Source: Actinomycetota bacterium (GTDB lineage Bacteria; Actinomycetota; Acidimicrobiia; Acidimicrobiales; Ilumatobacteraceae). Taken from it: a stretch of 33,133 nt of DNA. The notes beneath the pieces are model-generated. The model saw only the letters and a list, made by a program, of their open reading frames with translations, made no database searches and had not been told where the DNA came from. A program made the position numbers and the translations under genes. The DNA lies in contig SXUP01000038.1 in NCBI GenBank assembly GCA_005790505.1, positions 1 to 33,133 of the forward strand, written 5' to 3'. Below are positions 15,973-23,561 of the stretch, in pieces. Every line of letters begins with the position of its first letter. Position 1 is the stretch's first letter.

Positions 15973-17339
15973 CGATTGCTTGGCGCATTGATTCTTCGTG
16001 GTACCGCAACGGAGACGGTCATGTAGTTTTTGGCGGTTCACCATTGCGCGCATTTAAACTTTCAGATGCTGGTGTTGCCATTGCAACTGCTCTTGAACAA
16101 TCAAAGCCACTCGGCGCAGGTCACGAACAACTCACCGACAGGCTTGTTCAAGCGGGGGCGCTGCACCCGAGCCTGTCCGATGCAGTATCTCCGCATGAGA
16201 TAACAGTAATTATTCCGGCGTACGTTTGTAATCCTGAGGATTTGCCCACCCTGCAGACACTCATCACGCAGTTTCAAAATCACCCCGTGATTGTTGTCGA
16301 CGACGCATCTCCCATCGAGGTCACCGCTACGGGCATCACGCTGTTGCGACACCCGACCAATAGAGGTCCTGCTGCTGCTCGCAATACAGCACTTCAGCAA
16401 GTGTCCAGTCAATTCATTGCCTTCGTCGACCTAGACACATCAATAACCAGCGAGAATCTTTGCATTCTTGCTTCGCATTTTAAAGACGGGAAAGTTGGAA
16501 TTGTGACACCCCGAATCACTTCGCGTGCTTCTCCTTCAATTATCGGTCGCTACGAGGTCGCCCGATCACCACTCGATATGGGTCTCAAGCCAGCCCTCGT
16601 GAAACCACTCACGCGAGTCTCTTTCGTCCCATCCGCAATCATGCTTGCCCGCACTGATGCAATTCGTCAATGCAATGGATTTAACGAAGATATGCGCTTT
16701 GGCGAGGATGTCGACCTTGTTTGGAGATTTGTCGATACTGGAGTCATGTGTCGGTATGAGCCAGAAATCATGGGGGTCCACACCGCCCGAACATCACTCC
16801 GTCAGTTTTTTAAGCAGCGCTTTAACTACGGTACGAGCGCAGCAGTGCTGGCCCACAGGCACGGCTCCTATGCCGCCCCGTTTGTCGCAAACATCTTCCT
16901 ATTTGGATTCTGGATTTGCTTGGCTTTCTGGTTACCACTCATGGCTGGATTGTTCTTGTTTGCCCAGATAATTTCTTCGTTCGTGGTGTTACTTCGTACT
17001 GGAGACAACCTTTTTCACGCTTGTGCAACTGTCATCACTGGCATTGTCAACTCAGCACGATTGTTTGCAGATGCGATGACGCGGGTTTGGCTTTTACCAG
17101 CACTTTTAATTTCAGTTTTTTATCCACAAATTTTATGGACTGTACTTCTGTCTTTTGTTCTTCCCGGATTATTTGAATGGTTCCGCTTTCACACACTAGA
17201 TCCGTTCACCTATGTTGCACTTCGCGCCATTGATAACTCTGCTTATTGCATCGGAGTAACTATCGGAACATTGAAACAGAAATCCTTGGCTGCGTTATCG
17301 CCAAAAATTACTGTCTGGCGGTCGCGGCGCGCAAAGTAA
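15969..17339 (+). CDS. mftF: mycofactocin glycosyltransferase MftF
   Basis: About 456 residues from the GTG at 15969, which overlaps the mftE stop (GTGA) and has GGAG nine bases upstream; an ATG at 15954 is the alternative. A short N-terminal MftF-specific region is followed by a GT-A family 2 domain: ITVIIPAY, VIVVDDASP, NRGPAAARNTAL, the DxD-like AFVDLDTSI and FGEDVDLVWR. Then come several hydrophobic helices (about residues 300-410). MftF adds glucose units to the premycofactocin core to form an oligosaccharide-bearing cofactor. It is the last gene of the mft operon; its final 32 bases overlap the convergent DUF4395 gene. Confidence 0.93.
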   Translation: MTIAWRIDSSWYRNGDGHVVFGGSPLRAFKLSDAGVAIATALEQSKPLGAGHEQLTDRLVQAGALHPSLSDAVSPHEITVIIPAYVCNPEDLPTLQTLITQFQNHPVIVVDDASPIEVTATGITLLRHPTNRGPAAARNTALQQVSSQFIAFVDLDTSITSENLCILASHFKDGKVGIVTPRITSRASPSIIGRYEVARSPLDMGLKPALVKPLTRVSFVPSAIMLARTDAIRQCNGFNEDMRFGEDVDLVWRFVDTGVMCRYEPEIMGVHTARTSLRQFFKQRFNYGTSAAVLAHRHGSYAAPFVANIFLFGFWICLAFWLPLMAGLFLFAQIISSFVVLLRTGDNLFHACATVITGIVNSARLFADAMTRVWLLPALLISVFYPQILWTVLLSFVLPGLFEWFRFHTLDPFTYVALRAIDNSAYCIGVTIGTLKQKSLAALSPKITVWRSRRAK

Positions 17340-17814
17340 TATCGTTGCACTCGGCACAAATAGATGCAGGAATAATTTTCCAAAGCATAAGTTGAGAAAA
17401 AATAAGACAACCCAAACAAACTCCAACGAAAGACTCCAGAGAAGCTGCCAGCGCAAGCAAGCCGATCGTGACCGTCGCAGCAAAATGTAAGTCAAAAAGC
17501 CACAGCACACTTGCGGTGAGCGAAAACAACATCCCGATGGTCTGTGCGAATCTTTTTGGCGGCCCCGGAACTAGACGCTGTGGCAACCCAAGTCGAGGCG
17601 TGATGAAATGGGTCGCAAGGCGACCAAGCGGGCTCAATCGTGGACCGGCCAACACTCGGGCAATAAATCCGTAGCTCAAGGGAAGCAGAATCCAGCCATT
17701 CTGAGTGACCACAAATGCCGCACTCATCAATACCACGCCCCCTGCCACTACTCGTGCAGAAACTTCATTAACGGGGTTTGGAAATGAAAACAAGGATGAA
17801 ATTTTCCCGGGCAT
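17308..17814 (-). CDS. DUF4395 membrane protein
   Basis: 168 residues with about four membrane helices, matching DUF4395 as I know it: NPVNEVSARVVAGGV near the N-terminus, NGWILLPLSYGFIARVLAGP, SPLGRLATHFITPRLG, and FVGVCLGCLIF with the conserved G-C pair near the end. Function of the family is unknown; relatives often sit near sulfurtransferase or thioredoxin genes, which are not present here. The start is well fixed: TAGCCT, six bases, then ATG on the minus strand. The 3' end overlaps mftF by 32 bases tail to tail. A hydrophilic tail after the last helix contains a further cysteine pair (SICAEC). Confidence 0.8.
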   Translation of the reverse strand: MPGKISSLFSFPNPVNEVSARVVAGGVVLMSAAFVVTQNGWILLPLSYGFIARVLAGPRLSPLGRLATHFITPRLGLPQRLVPGPPKRFAQTIGMLFSLTASVLWLFDLHFAATVTIGLLALAASLESFVGVCLGCLIFSQLMLWKIIPASICAECNDITLRAATARQ

Positions 17815-17826
17815 ATAGTTAGGCTA
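17815..17826 (-). promoter_or_regulatory. leaderless -10 element (TAGCCT) of the DUF4395 gene
   Basis: On the minus strand TAGCCT (17826-17821), six bases, then the ATG. This is back-to-back with the equivalent element of the divergent racemase-like gene. Confidence 0.55.
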
Positions 17827-17869
17827 AGTTTTTTTTCTCGACTAAACAACTCAACATTTGATTACGGGG

Positions 17870-17881
17870 TACCGTCTAAGT
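17870..17881 (+). promoter_or_regulatory. leaderless -10 element (TACCGT) of the racemase-like gene
   Basis: TACCGT at 17870-17875, six bases, then ATG at 17882. This selects 17882 over an in-frame ATG at 17858, because the latter would lie upstream of the presumed transcription start. Confidence 0.55.
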
Positions 17882-18838
17882 ATGACTTTGCGATTAATCG
17901 TGCATCAAGCCAACTGGAAGGAGCATTTGCGTGCTACGTCGCTTGATTTTGGCGGCTTAGTGCCGGTAGTCAAAGGTAACGGATACGGAATGCGACGATG
18001 GAACCTGATGCAGATGGTCGGCGAACTGTCGTCGGAGGTAGCCGTTGGCACGGTCTATGAGACTCACGACATTCCTGAAGGAATAACGGCGATTGTTCTG
18101 ACCCCGACCATGTCTGCCCCGCCCAAGACTATGCCTGTCTCTACCGTGCTGACCGTTGGTCGTCTTGAACATATTAAGGCCCTGTCGCACTTTAATTGGA
18201 CGGGAAATATCGTTATAAAACTGCGTTCATCAATGTTGCGATACGGCACGACTCAGGAGAACCTTGCAGATCTCTTGGCAGAAGCGAGAAATGCAAATCT
18301 AGAGATCGTCGGGTTTTCCATCCACCCACCACTTGACGGTGACATGCAACTGCATATCAAAGACATTGAAAATTGGCTTGAACACATCAGCTCGGCCCTG
18401 CCGGTTTATGTCAGCCATGTCAGCGCTTCCGCTGTTCGTCAGCTTCGAAGATATTATCCGCAACACGAATTTAGAATTCGACTCGGCACAGAGTTGTGGC
18501 TTGGCGATAAATCAATGATGAAACTGAGCGCTGATGTCCTTGACAGTCATGCTGTCAAATCATCGCAAGCAGTCGGCTATCGACAACAAAAAGTCAGTGG
18601 AATGGGTGAAATTGTCCTTGTTGGAGCAGGCAGTGCTCACGGAGTTTTCCCTCTAGACGACGGTCAAAGCCCATTTCATTATCAAAATCAACGAATTAAT
18701 CTTCATGAAGCGCCACACATGCACACGTCAATGCTGTTCATTGCGCGGGGTAGACCAGTGCCACCAATTGGTGAGTGGATTGATGTGCAGCGTCCTCTTA
18801 CGCAGGTTCAAATAGATGTTTTACAGTGGGCAAAATAA
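17882..18838 (+). CDS. alanine-racemase-like PLP-barrel protein, atypical C-terminal domain
   Basis: 318 residues, shorter than canonical alanine racemase (about 360-380). The PLP lysine motif is present as PVVKGNGYG (canonical VVKANAYG), followed by barrel features VAVGTVYE, KLRSSMLRYG, GFSIHPP and VSHVSASA and an FRIRLGTELWLG segment. In the C-terminal domain, where racemases have GYxDG with the second catalytic base Tyr, this protein reads VGAGSAHGVFP, with no Tyr at the equivalent place. It could be a racemase of different mechanism, an amino-acid decarboxylase-like enzyme or a PLP carrier. Similar short proteins occur in other actinobacteria, some near Fem-type peptidoglycan-bridge ligases as I recall. 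None is seen here. Confidence 0.72.
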   Translation: MTLRLIVHQANWKEHLRATSLDFGGLVPVVKGNGYGMRRWNLMQMVGELSSEVAVGTVYETHDIPEGITAIVLTPTMSAPPKTMPVSTVLTVGRLEHIKALSHFNWTGNIVIKLRSSMLRYGTTQENLADLLAEARNANLEIVGFSIHPPLDGDMQLHIKDIENWLEHISSALPVYVSHVSASAVRQLRRYYPQHEFRIRLGTELWLGDKSMMKLSADVLDSHAVKSSQAVGYRQQKVSGMGEIVLVGAGSAHGVFPLDDGQSPFHYQNQRINLHEAPHMHTSMLFIARGRPVPPIGEWIDVQRPLTQVQIDVLQWAK

Positions 18839-18862
18839 ACTGCGTCGTCAACCTCTGTCGTC

Positions 18863-19957
18863 ATGACTAGCACTCCCCGCCTCACGACACCTGACATTGC
18901 CCGCGCACTTGCACTCGGCGGAGTCGTCATCATGAATTATCATGCGTACCTCAATCATTCAGAGGCAACAACACCGATTTCACCATCCTTGTGGCAGGAA
19001 CTTTTCAATCCTGTCACTGGTTTTTTAACAGCAAGATTTGCAACACTATTTGTTTTTGTTGCCGGTGTGTCTTTATCATTACTGGCAGCAAGTTCCTCCC
19101 GTCGGCCAGATCAGATACAGATGGCTATTTTTCGACGAGGACTTTTTCTTCTTATCTTTGGGTGTTGTATCGAGTGGATCTGGCACGGGACAATCCTGTT
19201 TTACTACGGAGCATATTTTCTACTCGCGTCTTTTTTTATCCACTGCACGACACGCACACTCATCATCACGACAGTGCTTGCCATTGTTTTAGGCGCGGCA
19301 CTCGAGGCTTGGCGAGCGAGCGAGGCCCTCGGCGGACACGCCACAGCTTGGCTCGCCCCACGATCGATGGCATCACCCCGTAATTTTATGATTCGAGTAT
19401 TCATTTCCTATACCCATCCAGTTCTGCCCTGGTTTGCCTTTATTTGTCTGGGAATCATTCTGGGGAGGCATCTTGGCAGCATCACGGTTTGGCGTAGGCG
19501 GGTCGCCGGTATCTCGCTTCTCGTTGTCGGGTCCGCGTATCTCATCTCGCATTTAGTTCATCAATTCGTTGACTCATCAACACAGACGGGTGTCGCGATC
19601 CGCACACTTACGTCTACGAATCCGTTCTCCCGCGGAATTTTGTTCAGTGCCACGACCAGTGGTATCGCAATTTTTGTCTTTCTTGCAGTGTCAGCGTGGG
19701 CTGACTCGCAATCACTTGCTCAAGTACGAGTTATCCTGCAACGAATCGGTCAAACAACTTTGTCGATTTATGTTGCCCATGTTCTTTTTTTCAACGCAGT
19801 TGTCAATCGCGTTCACTGGGTGACGCCAACCGGTCTCGACACGGCACTAGTTCTGTCTGTGGTATTTCTTGCTCTTGCCACGACATTGTCGCTACTGCAC
19901 GTTCGTTTTATTGGGCAGGGTCCGATGGAGCGGATATATCGACTTATTGGCGGTTGA
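18863..19957 (+). CDS. polytopic membrane protein, DUF418/HGSNAT-like acyltransferase family
   Basis: 364 residues with about ten hydrophobic segments. The N-terminus DIARALALGGVVIMNYHAY matches the start of the DUF418/DUF1624 type of membrane acyltransferase-like proteins (R-x-ALDxxRGxA... followed by an N/H-bearing helix). The end FIGQGPMERIYRLIGG matches the conserved GPxExxxR of DUF418. Members are thought to transfer acyl groups to extracytoplasmic sugars or peptides, but few have a known role. The gene begins 24 bases after the racemase-like gene on the same strand and so may be co-transcribed. It ends overlapping the convergent ROK gene by 14 bases. Substrate unknown. Confidence 0.75.
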   Translation: MTSTPRLTTPDIARALALGGVVIMNYHAYLNHSEATTPISPSLWQELFNPVTGFLTARFATLFVFVAGVSLSLLAASSSRRPDQIQMAIFRRGLFLLIFGCCIEWIWHGTILFYYGAYFLLASFFIHCTTRTLIITTVLAIVLGAALEAWRASEALGGHATAWLAPRSMASPRNFMIRVFISYTHPVLPWFAFICLGIILGRHLGSITVWRRRVAGISLLVVGSAYLISHLVHQFVDSSTQTGVAIRTLTSTNPFSRGILFSATTSGIAIFVFLAVSAWADSQSLAQVRVILQRIGQTTLSIYVAHVLFFNAVVNRVHWVTPTGLDTALVLSVVFLALATTLSLLHVRFIGQGPMERIYRLIGG

Positions 19958-20834
19958 TACCGCGCCAACCAATTGCTGCTGCGCCGACTAGCCCACCTTC
20001 GCTTCCTAGTTGAACTGGAATAATTCGTGCCTTCGATGAAAAATCTAATTGACACAACTCATCCATTTTTTGTTGCGCCGAGGAGAAAAATACTGCGCCA
20101 AAACCCAGTGCAACTCCACCACCAACAACCACTAAATCAAGATCTAGCAAATTGCAGACCGAGGCGGCTGCCTGACCAACCAAACGACCAGTTCGTTGCA
20201 TCGTCTCATATGTCGGCTGCGTTGAAGATCGTCCCGTTATGGCCTGAATAGCAGTTCCAGATGCTTCTGCCTCAAGACAGCCTCGTCCACCACAAACGCA
20301 CCTGCGACCATTTGGCTCGACAACAATGTGCCCAATATGGCCCGCATTGCCACTGGCGCCAGATAGCAATTTTCCATTGAGCACGATTCCGCCACCAACA
20401 CCAGTGCTTACCACCATCGCCATGAAATTGTCACAACCCCGAGCCGCGCCCAGCCACCCTTCGGCAAGTGCAAGGGCTTTGGCATCGCCATCACCAAATA
20501 CTGGCAACCCACTTATTTCGACCAAATTACGACGCAATGGAAAATCAGTCCAAGCGGAAATATTTAGCGGTGATACCGAGACAACATCGCGATCTATTGG
20601 CCCTGCACTTCCAACTCCCAACACCACAGGAATGACTTTGTGGTGTTGGCGTGCGCGCGCAATCTGCTGCTTAACGACGGAACCAAGGGTTGCAAACAGG
20701 TCTCCAGCGGTGAGCAAGTGATTCACCACAAAAGTCTCGCGATCCAACAACTCGCCTTGTCGATTGACGATTCCTACTGAAATTTTTGTTCCACCAATAT
20801 CTATTCCAATTGCGACATCCATAGCACCGTCCAT
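19944..20834 (-). CDS. ROK-family sugar kinase (glucokinase-like)
   Basis: 296 residues. The N-terminal phosphate loop is IGIDIGGTKISVGIV (about residues 9-23), the catalytic Asp lies in VFGDGDAKALALAE, VSTGVGGGIVL follows, and the ROK zinc site is GHIGHIVVEPNGRRC with CVCGGRGCLEAEASG. No DNA-binding domain is present, so it is a kinase and not a repressor. ROK kinases phosphorylate glucose, mannose, N-acetylglucosamine or similar sugars with ATP; the typical Glu in E-x-GH is replaced here by the sequence GNAGHIGH. The ATG may be at 20834 or 20822. Divergent from ung once the latter's true start is taken into account. Confidence 0.9.
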   Translation of the reverse strand: MDGAMDVAIGIDIGGTKISVGIVNRQGELLDRETFVVNHLLTAGDLFATLGSVVKQQIARARQHHKVIPVVLGVGSAGPIDRDVVSVSPLNISAWTDFPLRRNLVEISGLPVFGDGDAKALALAEGWLGAARGCDNFMAMVVSTGVGGGIVLNGKLLSGASGNAGHIGHIVVEPNGRRCVCGGRGCLEAEASGTAIQAITGRSSTQPTYETMQRTGRLVGQAAASVCNLLDLDLVVVGGGVALGFGAVFFSSAQQKMDELCQLDFSSKARIIPVQLGSEGGLVGAAAIGWRGINRQ

Positions 20835-20874
20835 TATCGCACCAACCGCACGACTAAAACCAGAGTCACGGCTC

Positions 20875-20886
20875 TACATTGATGGA
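20875..20886 (+). promoter_or_regulatory. leaderless -10 element (TACATT) of ung
   Basis: TACATT at 20875-20880, six bases, then a GTG at 20887 in the ung frame. Starting there gives a protein of standard uracil-DNA-glycosylase length and removes a long overlap with the ROK gene. Confidence 0.55.
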
Positions 20887-21552
20887 GTGGATTTTGCCTG
20901 GGAAGAAATCTTGACCAAAGAACGTCAAAAGCCCTATTTTGTTGAACTCGAACGATTTGTCGCCCTTGAACGTCAAGAGTATGAAATCTATCCAACCGCG
21001 CAAAATGTCTTCGCCGCATTCGAGGCAACCCCCTTACACATCCTCAAGGTTGTCATCCTGGGGCAAGATCCGTATCACGAACCAAATCAAGCACACGGCC
21101 TGTGTTTTTCAGTTCCGATGAAGACAAAAATTCCACCATCACTACGCAATATTTTTGCGGAACTGCACACTGATATTGGGATCAACCCACCACGCCACGG
21201 CTGTCTCGCACACTGGGCCGAGCAAGGAGTTCTCATGCTTAATACCACGCTCACTGTGCGACGCGGTGAGGCCAAATCACATGTCAATCGCGGATGGGAA
21301 ACCTTCACGGACAACATCATTTCGTTTCTTTCCGCGCGCGGTACACCTGTGATATTTGTGCTGTGGGGGTCCCATGCACAAACAAAGCGAATCCTCATTG
21401 CGGAACCTCACCACACGATCATCGCATCCGCACACCCATCCCCATTGTCGGCATCTCGCGGCTTCTTTGGTAGCCGCCCATTCAGCAAGATTAATTCTGC
21501 ACTCCAATCAAACGGTGCCTCCGCCATTGATTGGCGACTACCAGCCGACTGA
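20887..21552 (+). CDS. ung: uracil-DNA glycosylase, family 1
   Basis: 221 residues from a GTG at 20887. Motif GQDPYH has the catalytic Asp at residue 61 (64 in E. coli), followed by NQAHGLCFSV with the uracil-stacking Phe. Next are VLMLNTTLTVRRGEAKSHVN with the uracil-binding Asn, FVLWGSHAQTK, and the leucine-loop motif HPSPLSASRGFFGSRPFSKIN. It excises uracil from DNA to start base excision repair. The frame is open to 20764, but the extension is low-complexity and antisense to the ROK gene. The GTG with its TACATT element gives the expected N-terminus (FAWEEILTKERQKPYFVEL). The SRPBCC gene follows after 47 bases with its own promoter. Confidence 0.95.
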   Translation: MDFAWEEILTKERQKPYFVELERFVALERQEYEIYPTAQNVFAAFEATPLHILKVVILGQDPYHEPNQAHGLCFSVPMKTKIPPSLRNIFAELHTDIGINPPRHGCLAHWAEQGVLMLNTTLTVRRGEAKSHVNRGWETFTDNIISFLSARGTPVIFVLWGSHAQTKRILIAEPHHTIIASAHPSPLSASRGFFGSRPFSKINSALQSNGASAIDWRLPAD

Positions 21553-21587
21553 GTCGTCCCCGTTCGTACTGCATACAGCCTGGCAAG

Positions 21588-21599
21588 TATTATTTTTTC
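21588..21599 (+). promoter_or_regulatory. leaderless -10 element (TATTAT) of the SRPBCC gene
   Basis: TATTAT at 21588-21593, six bases (TTTTTC), then GTG at 21600. This is the best -10 match in the window, and it supports the GTG over the upstream ATG at 21531, which lies inside ung. Confidence 0.58.
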
Positions 21600-21992
21600 G
21601 TGGGTTCAGTACGGCGAAGTCAACACATAAAGTGCTCACCAGATGAAGCATGGAAAATCATTGGTGATCCCTCTCGCCTTCATGAATGGTTTCCGATTGT
21701 GAGTTGTCGGGTTGAAGGAAACAAACGCTGGATTAGTTTGGCTAATGGCCTTGTTTTCGAAGAAGACATCGTCTTGATCGACAATTATTTGCGGCGATTC
21801 CAATACTCAATAGTGAATAATCCGATTGTTACTCAACATCTCGGCACCGTTGACGTCATCGATGACGGCCATGGTGAATGCATCGCCATCTACAGCACCG
21901 ATATGAAACCGAATGTTTTGGCCCTTGGTATCGGCGCGGCAGCACATAATGGTCTTTCAAAAGTAAAAAAAATTCTTGAAGGGACAAAATAA
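21600..21992 (+). CDS. SRPBCC/START-fold protein (polyketide cyclase/dehydrase-like)
   Basis: 130 residues from the GTG at 21600. The sequence CSPDEAWKIIGDPSRLHEWF is the classic beginning of SRPBCC (Bet v1/START) proteins, followed by an alternating beta pattern and a C-terminal helix (GIGAAAHNGLSKVKKIL). These small proteins bind hydrophobic ligands in a helix-grip cavity; catalytic activity varies and cannot be predicted. Its TAA directly abuts the sulfatase ATG, with AAGGGA serving as the sulfatase ribosome-binding site inside its end. The two are therefore a two-gene operon and may work on the same compound. Confidence 0.8.
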   Translation: MGSVRRSQHIKCSPDEAWKIIGDPSRLHEWFPIVSCRVEGNKRWISLANGLVFEEDIVLIDNYLRRFQYSIVNNPIVTQHLGTVDVIDDGHGECIAIYSTDMKPNVLALGIGAAAHNGLSKVKKILEGTK

Positions 21993-23561
21993 ATGGGTCG
22001 CCGAATTTTGTTTATCACGACTGATCAACAACGTTTTGATTCCTTGGGCTGTAACGGTGGGACCATTGCCCGTACTCCAAACATTGACGCGCTTGCTAAA
22101 AACGGAATCAACTACACCAGAGCGCATCCACAAAATGTGGTGTGCATGCCGTCACGAAGCACCATCATCACCGGCCAACACCCATCCACCCACGGCGTCT
22201 GGATGAACGGTGTCACACTTCCCGTTGATGCGCCGAGTATCGCTGCGACACTACGGAATGCTGGCTATAAAACCGCACTCGTTGGCAAGGCTCATTTTGA
22301 GCCACTGCTAGACCCATTTCAGATTTTTGCTGAGACACGGATGGCCGCGCAAAAAGTTTTCACTGAAATGCAAACTTCTGCTGACGGCACTCTCGCACCG
22401 CATCGCGGCTTTGACCACATGGAATTAGCGACACATGGTGGACAGGGAAGCGTTCACTATGCCCAATGGATTCGCGAAAACCATCCGGAGGCACTTGGTC
22501 AGTTCTTCATGGTCTTAGACCATGAACTAGAGGTCAGTGCGGTCGGTGGGGGCGATACGAATGCCCCTCAAGTAAAATTCAACGAGATTCAACGGGAGTG
22601 GTATCACACTGATTGGGTTGCAGACCGCACGATGGCGTGGCTTGATTCGCTTGGTGCTGATGATGATTGGTTCTGCTGGATGTCTTTTCCCGATCCACAT
22701 CACCCATGGGATCCACCCAAATCCGAACTAGGTCGCGTGAATTGGCGTGATCTTGACCTGCCACAGGGCTATCCAACAGACGCTGCAACTCGTGAAAGTA
22801 TTTTGGCTCAAAAATCATTGCATTGGAGTAAATGGTACGACGGATCATTTGTCTCCAACTATGAGGCACCCTTGCATTGGATTCCCGCGACGTTAACTGC
22901 CGATCAGGTACGCGAAGTCAACGCCATGGCGCACATCGAAAACGAACTAATTGACGAAGCAATCGGTCGTGTCTTGAAGATGATTGAATCAAGAGGTTGG
23001 ACATCGGACGTGGACATTATTTTCACCACAGACCATGGCGAGTTTCAAGGTGATTTTGGACTGCTTTTCAAGGGTCCGTACCATGTTGATTCACTGATGC
23101 GTCTGCCCATGATTTGGAAACCAGCTCCCTCGGCAAACGTAACTCCAGCAGTCGTCACTGCGCCCGTTGGACTGGTTTCATTAGCAGCCACATTTGCTTC
23201 CATTGCTGGGCTTCCAATACCCGAATATGTCGAGTCTCCCGCCCTTCCGCTCAACGATGCTGACGCCGCCAAACGTGGTTTTGAAAGTGTGCTGACTGAG
23301 TGGGACAGTGTTTTGTTTGGAAAAATCATTGGCAGCAGAACGATTCACCGTGATGGTTGGACGTGCACCCGAATGTTGCCTGGCACTTTGCACGACGGTA
23401 CCGAGGGTGAGTTATACAACCACGCCAATGATCCGCTGCAACATGTCAATCTCTGGAATGATTCTCAACACAGAGCAATCCGCGATGACTTACTGGCTGA
23501 CATGCAGAGCACAATGCCAGAACAAGTTTTGCCGTTGCGACCCGTTGATGCGCCGGTCTGA
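21993..23561 (+). CDS. arylsulfatase-type sulfatase (formylglycine motif)
   Basis: 522 residues, no signal peptide, so probably cytosolic. The N-terminal metal site is FITTDQQRFDSLG (Asp11, Gln12). Cys51 of CMPSRSTIITGQ fits the C-x-P-S-R sulfatase signature in which Cys becomes formylglycine. Further metal ligands are in FTTDHGEFQGDFG. The family hydrolyses sulfate esters or, in related members, phosphonates and phosphodiesters; DPHHPWDPP and similar active-site loops are retained. A formylglycine-generating enzyme is needed but is not in this window. It is translationally adjacent to the SRPBCC gene and meets aguA tail to tail with no gap. Natural substrate unknown. Confidence 0.9.
   Translation: MGRRILFITTDQQRFDSLGCNGGTIARTPNIDALAKNGINYTRAHPQNVVCMPSRSTIITGQHPSTHGVWMNGVTLPVDAPSIAATLRNAGYKTALVGKAHFEPLLDPFQIFAETRMAAQKVFTEMQTSADGTLAPHRGFDHMELATHGGQGSVHYAQWIRENHPEALGQFFMVLDHELEVSAVGGGDTNAPQVKFNEIQREWYHTDWVADRTMAWLDSLGADDDWFCWMSFPDPHHPWDPPKSELGRVNWRDLDLPQGYPTDAATRESILAQKSLHWSKWYDGSFVSNYEAPLHWIPATLTADQVREVNAMAHIENELIDEAIGRVLKMIESRGWTSDVDIIFTTDHGEFQGDFGLLFKGPYHVDSLMRLPMIWKPAPSANVTPAVVTAPVGLVSLAATFASIAGLPIPEYVESPALPLNDADAAKRGFESVLTEWDSVLFGKIIGSRTIHRDGWTCTRMLPGTLHDGTEGELYNHANDPLQHVNLWNDSQHRAIRDDLLADMQSTMPEQVLPLRPVDAPV

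Noticed and set aside
20764-20886. N-terminal 41 residues of the longest ung frame
   Set aside because: Ile/Pro/Thr-rich, antisense to the start of the ROK gene, and absent from family-1 UNG; the GTG at 20887 gives the usual length.
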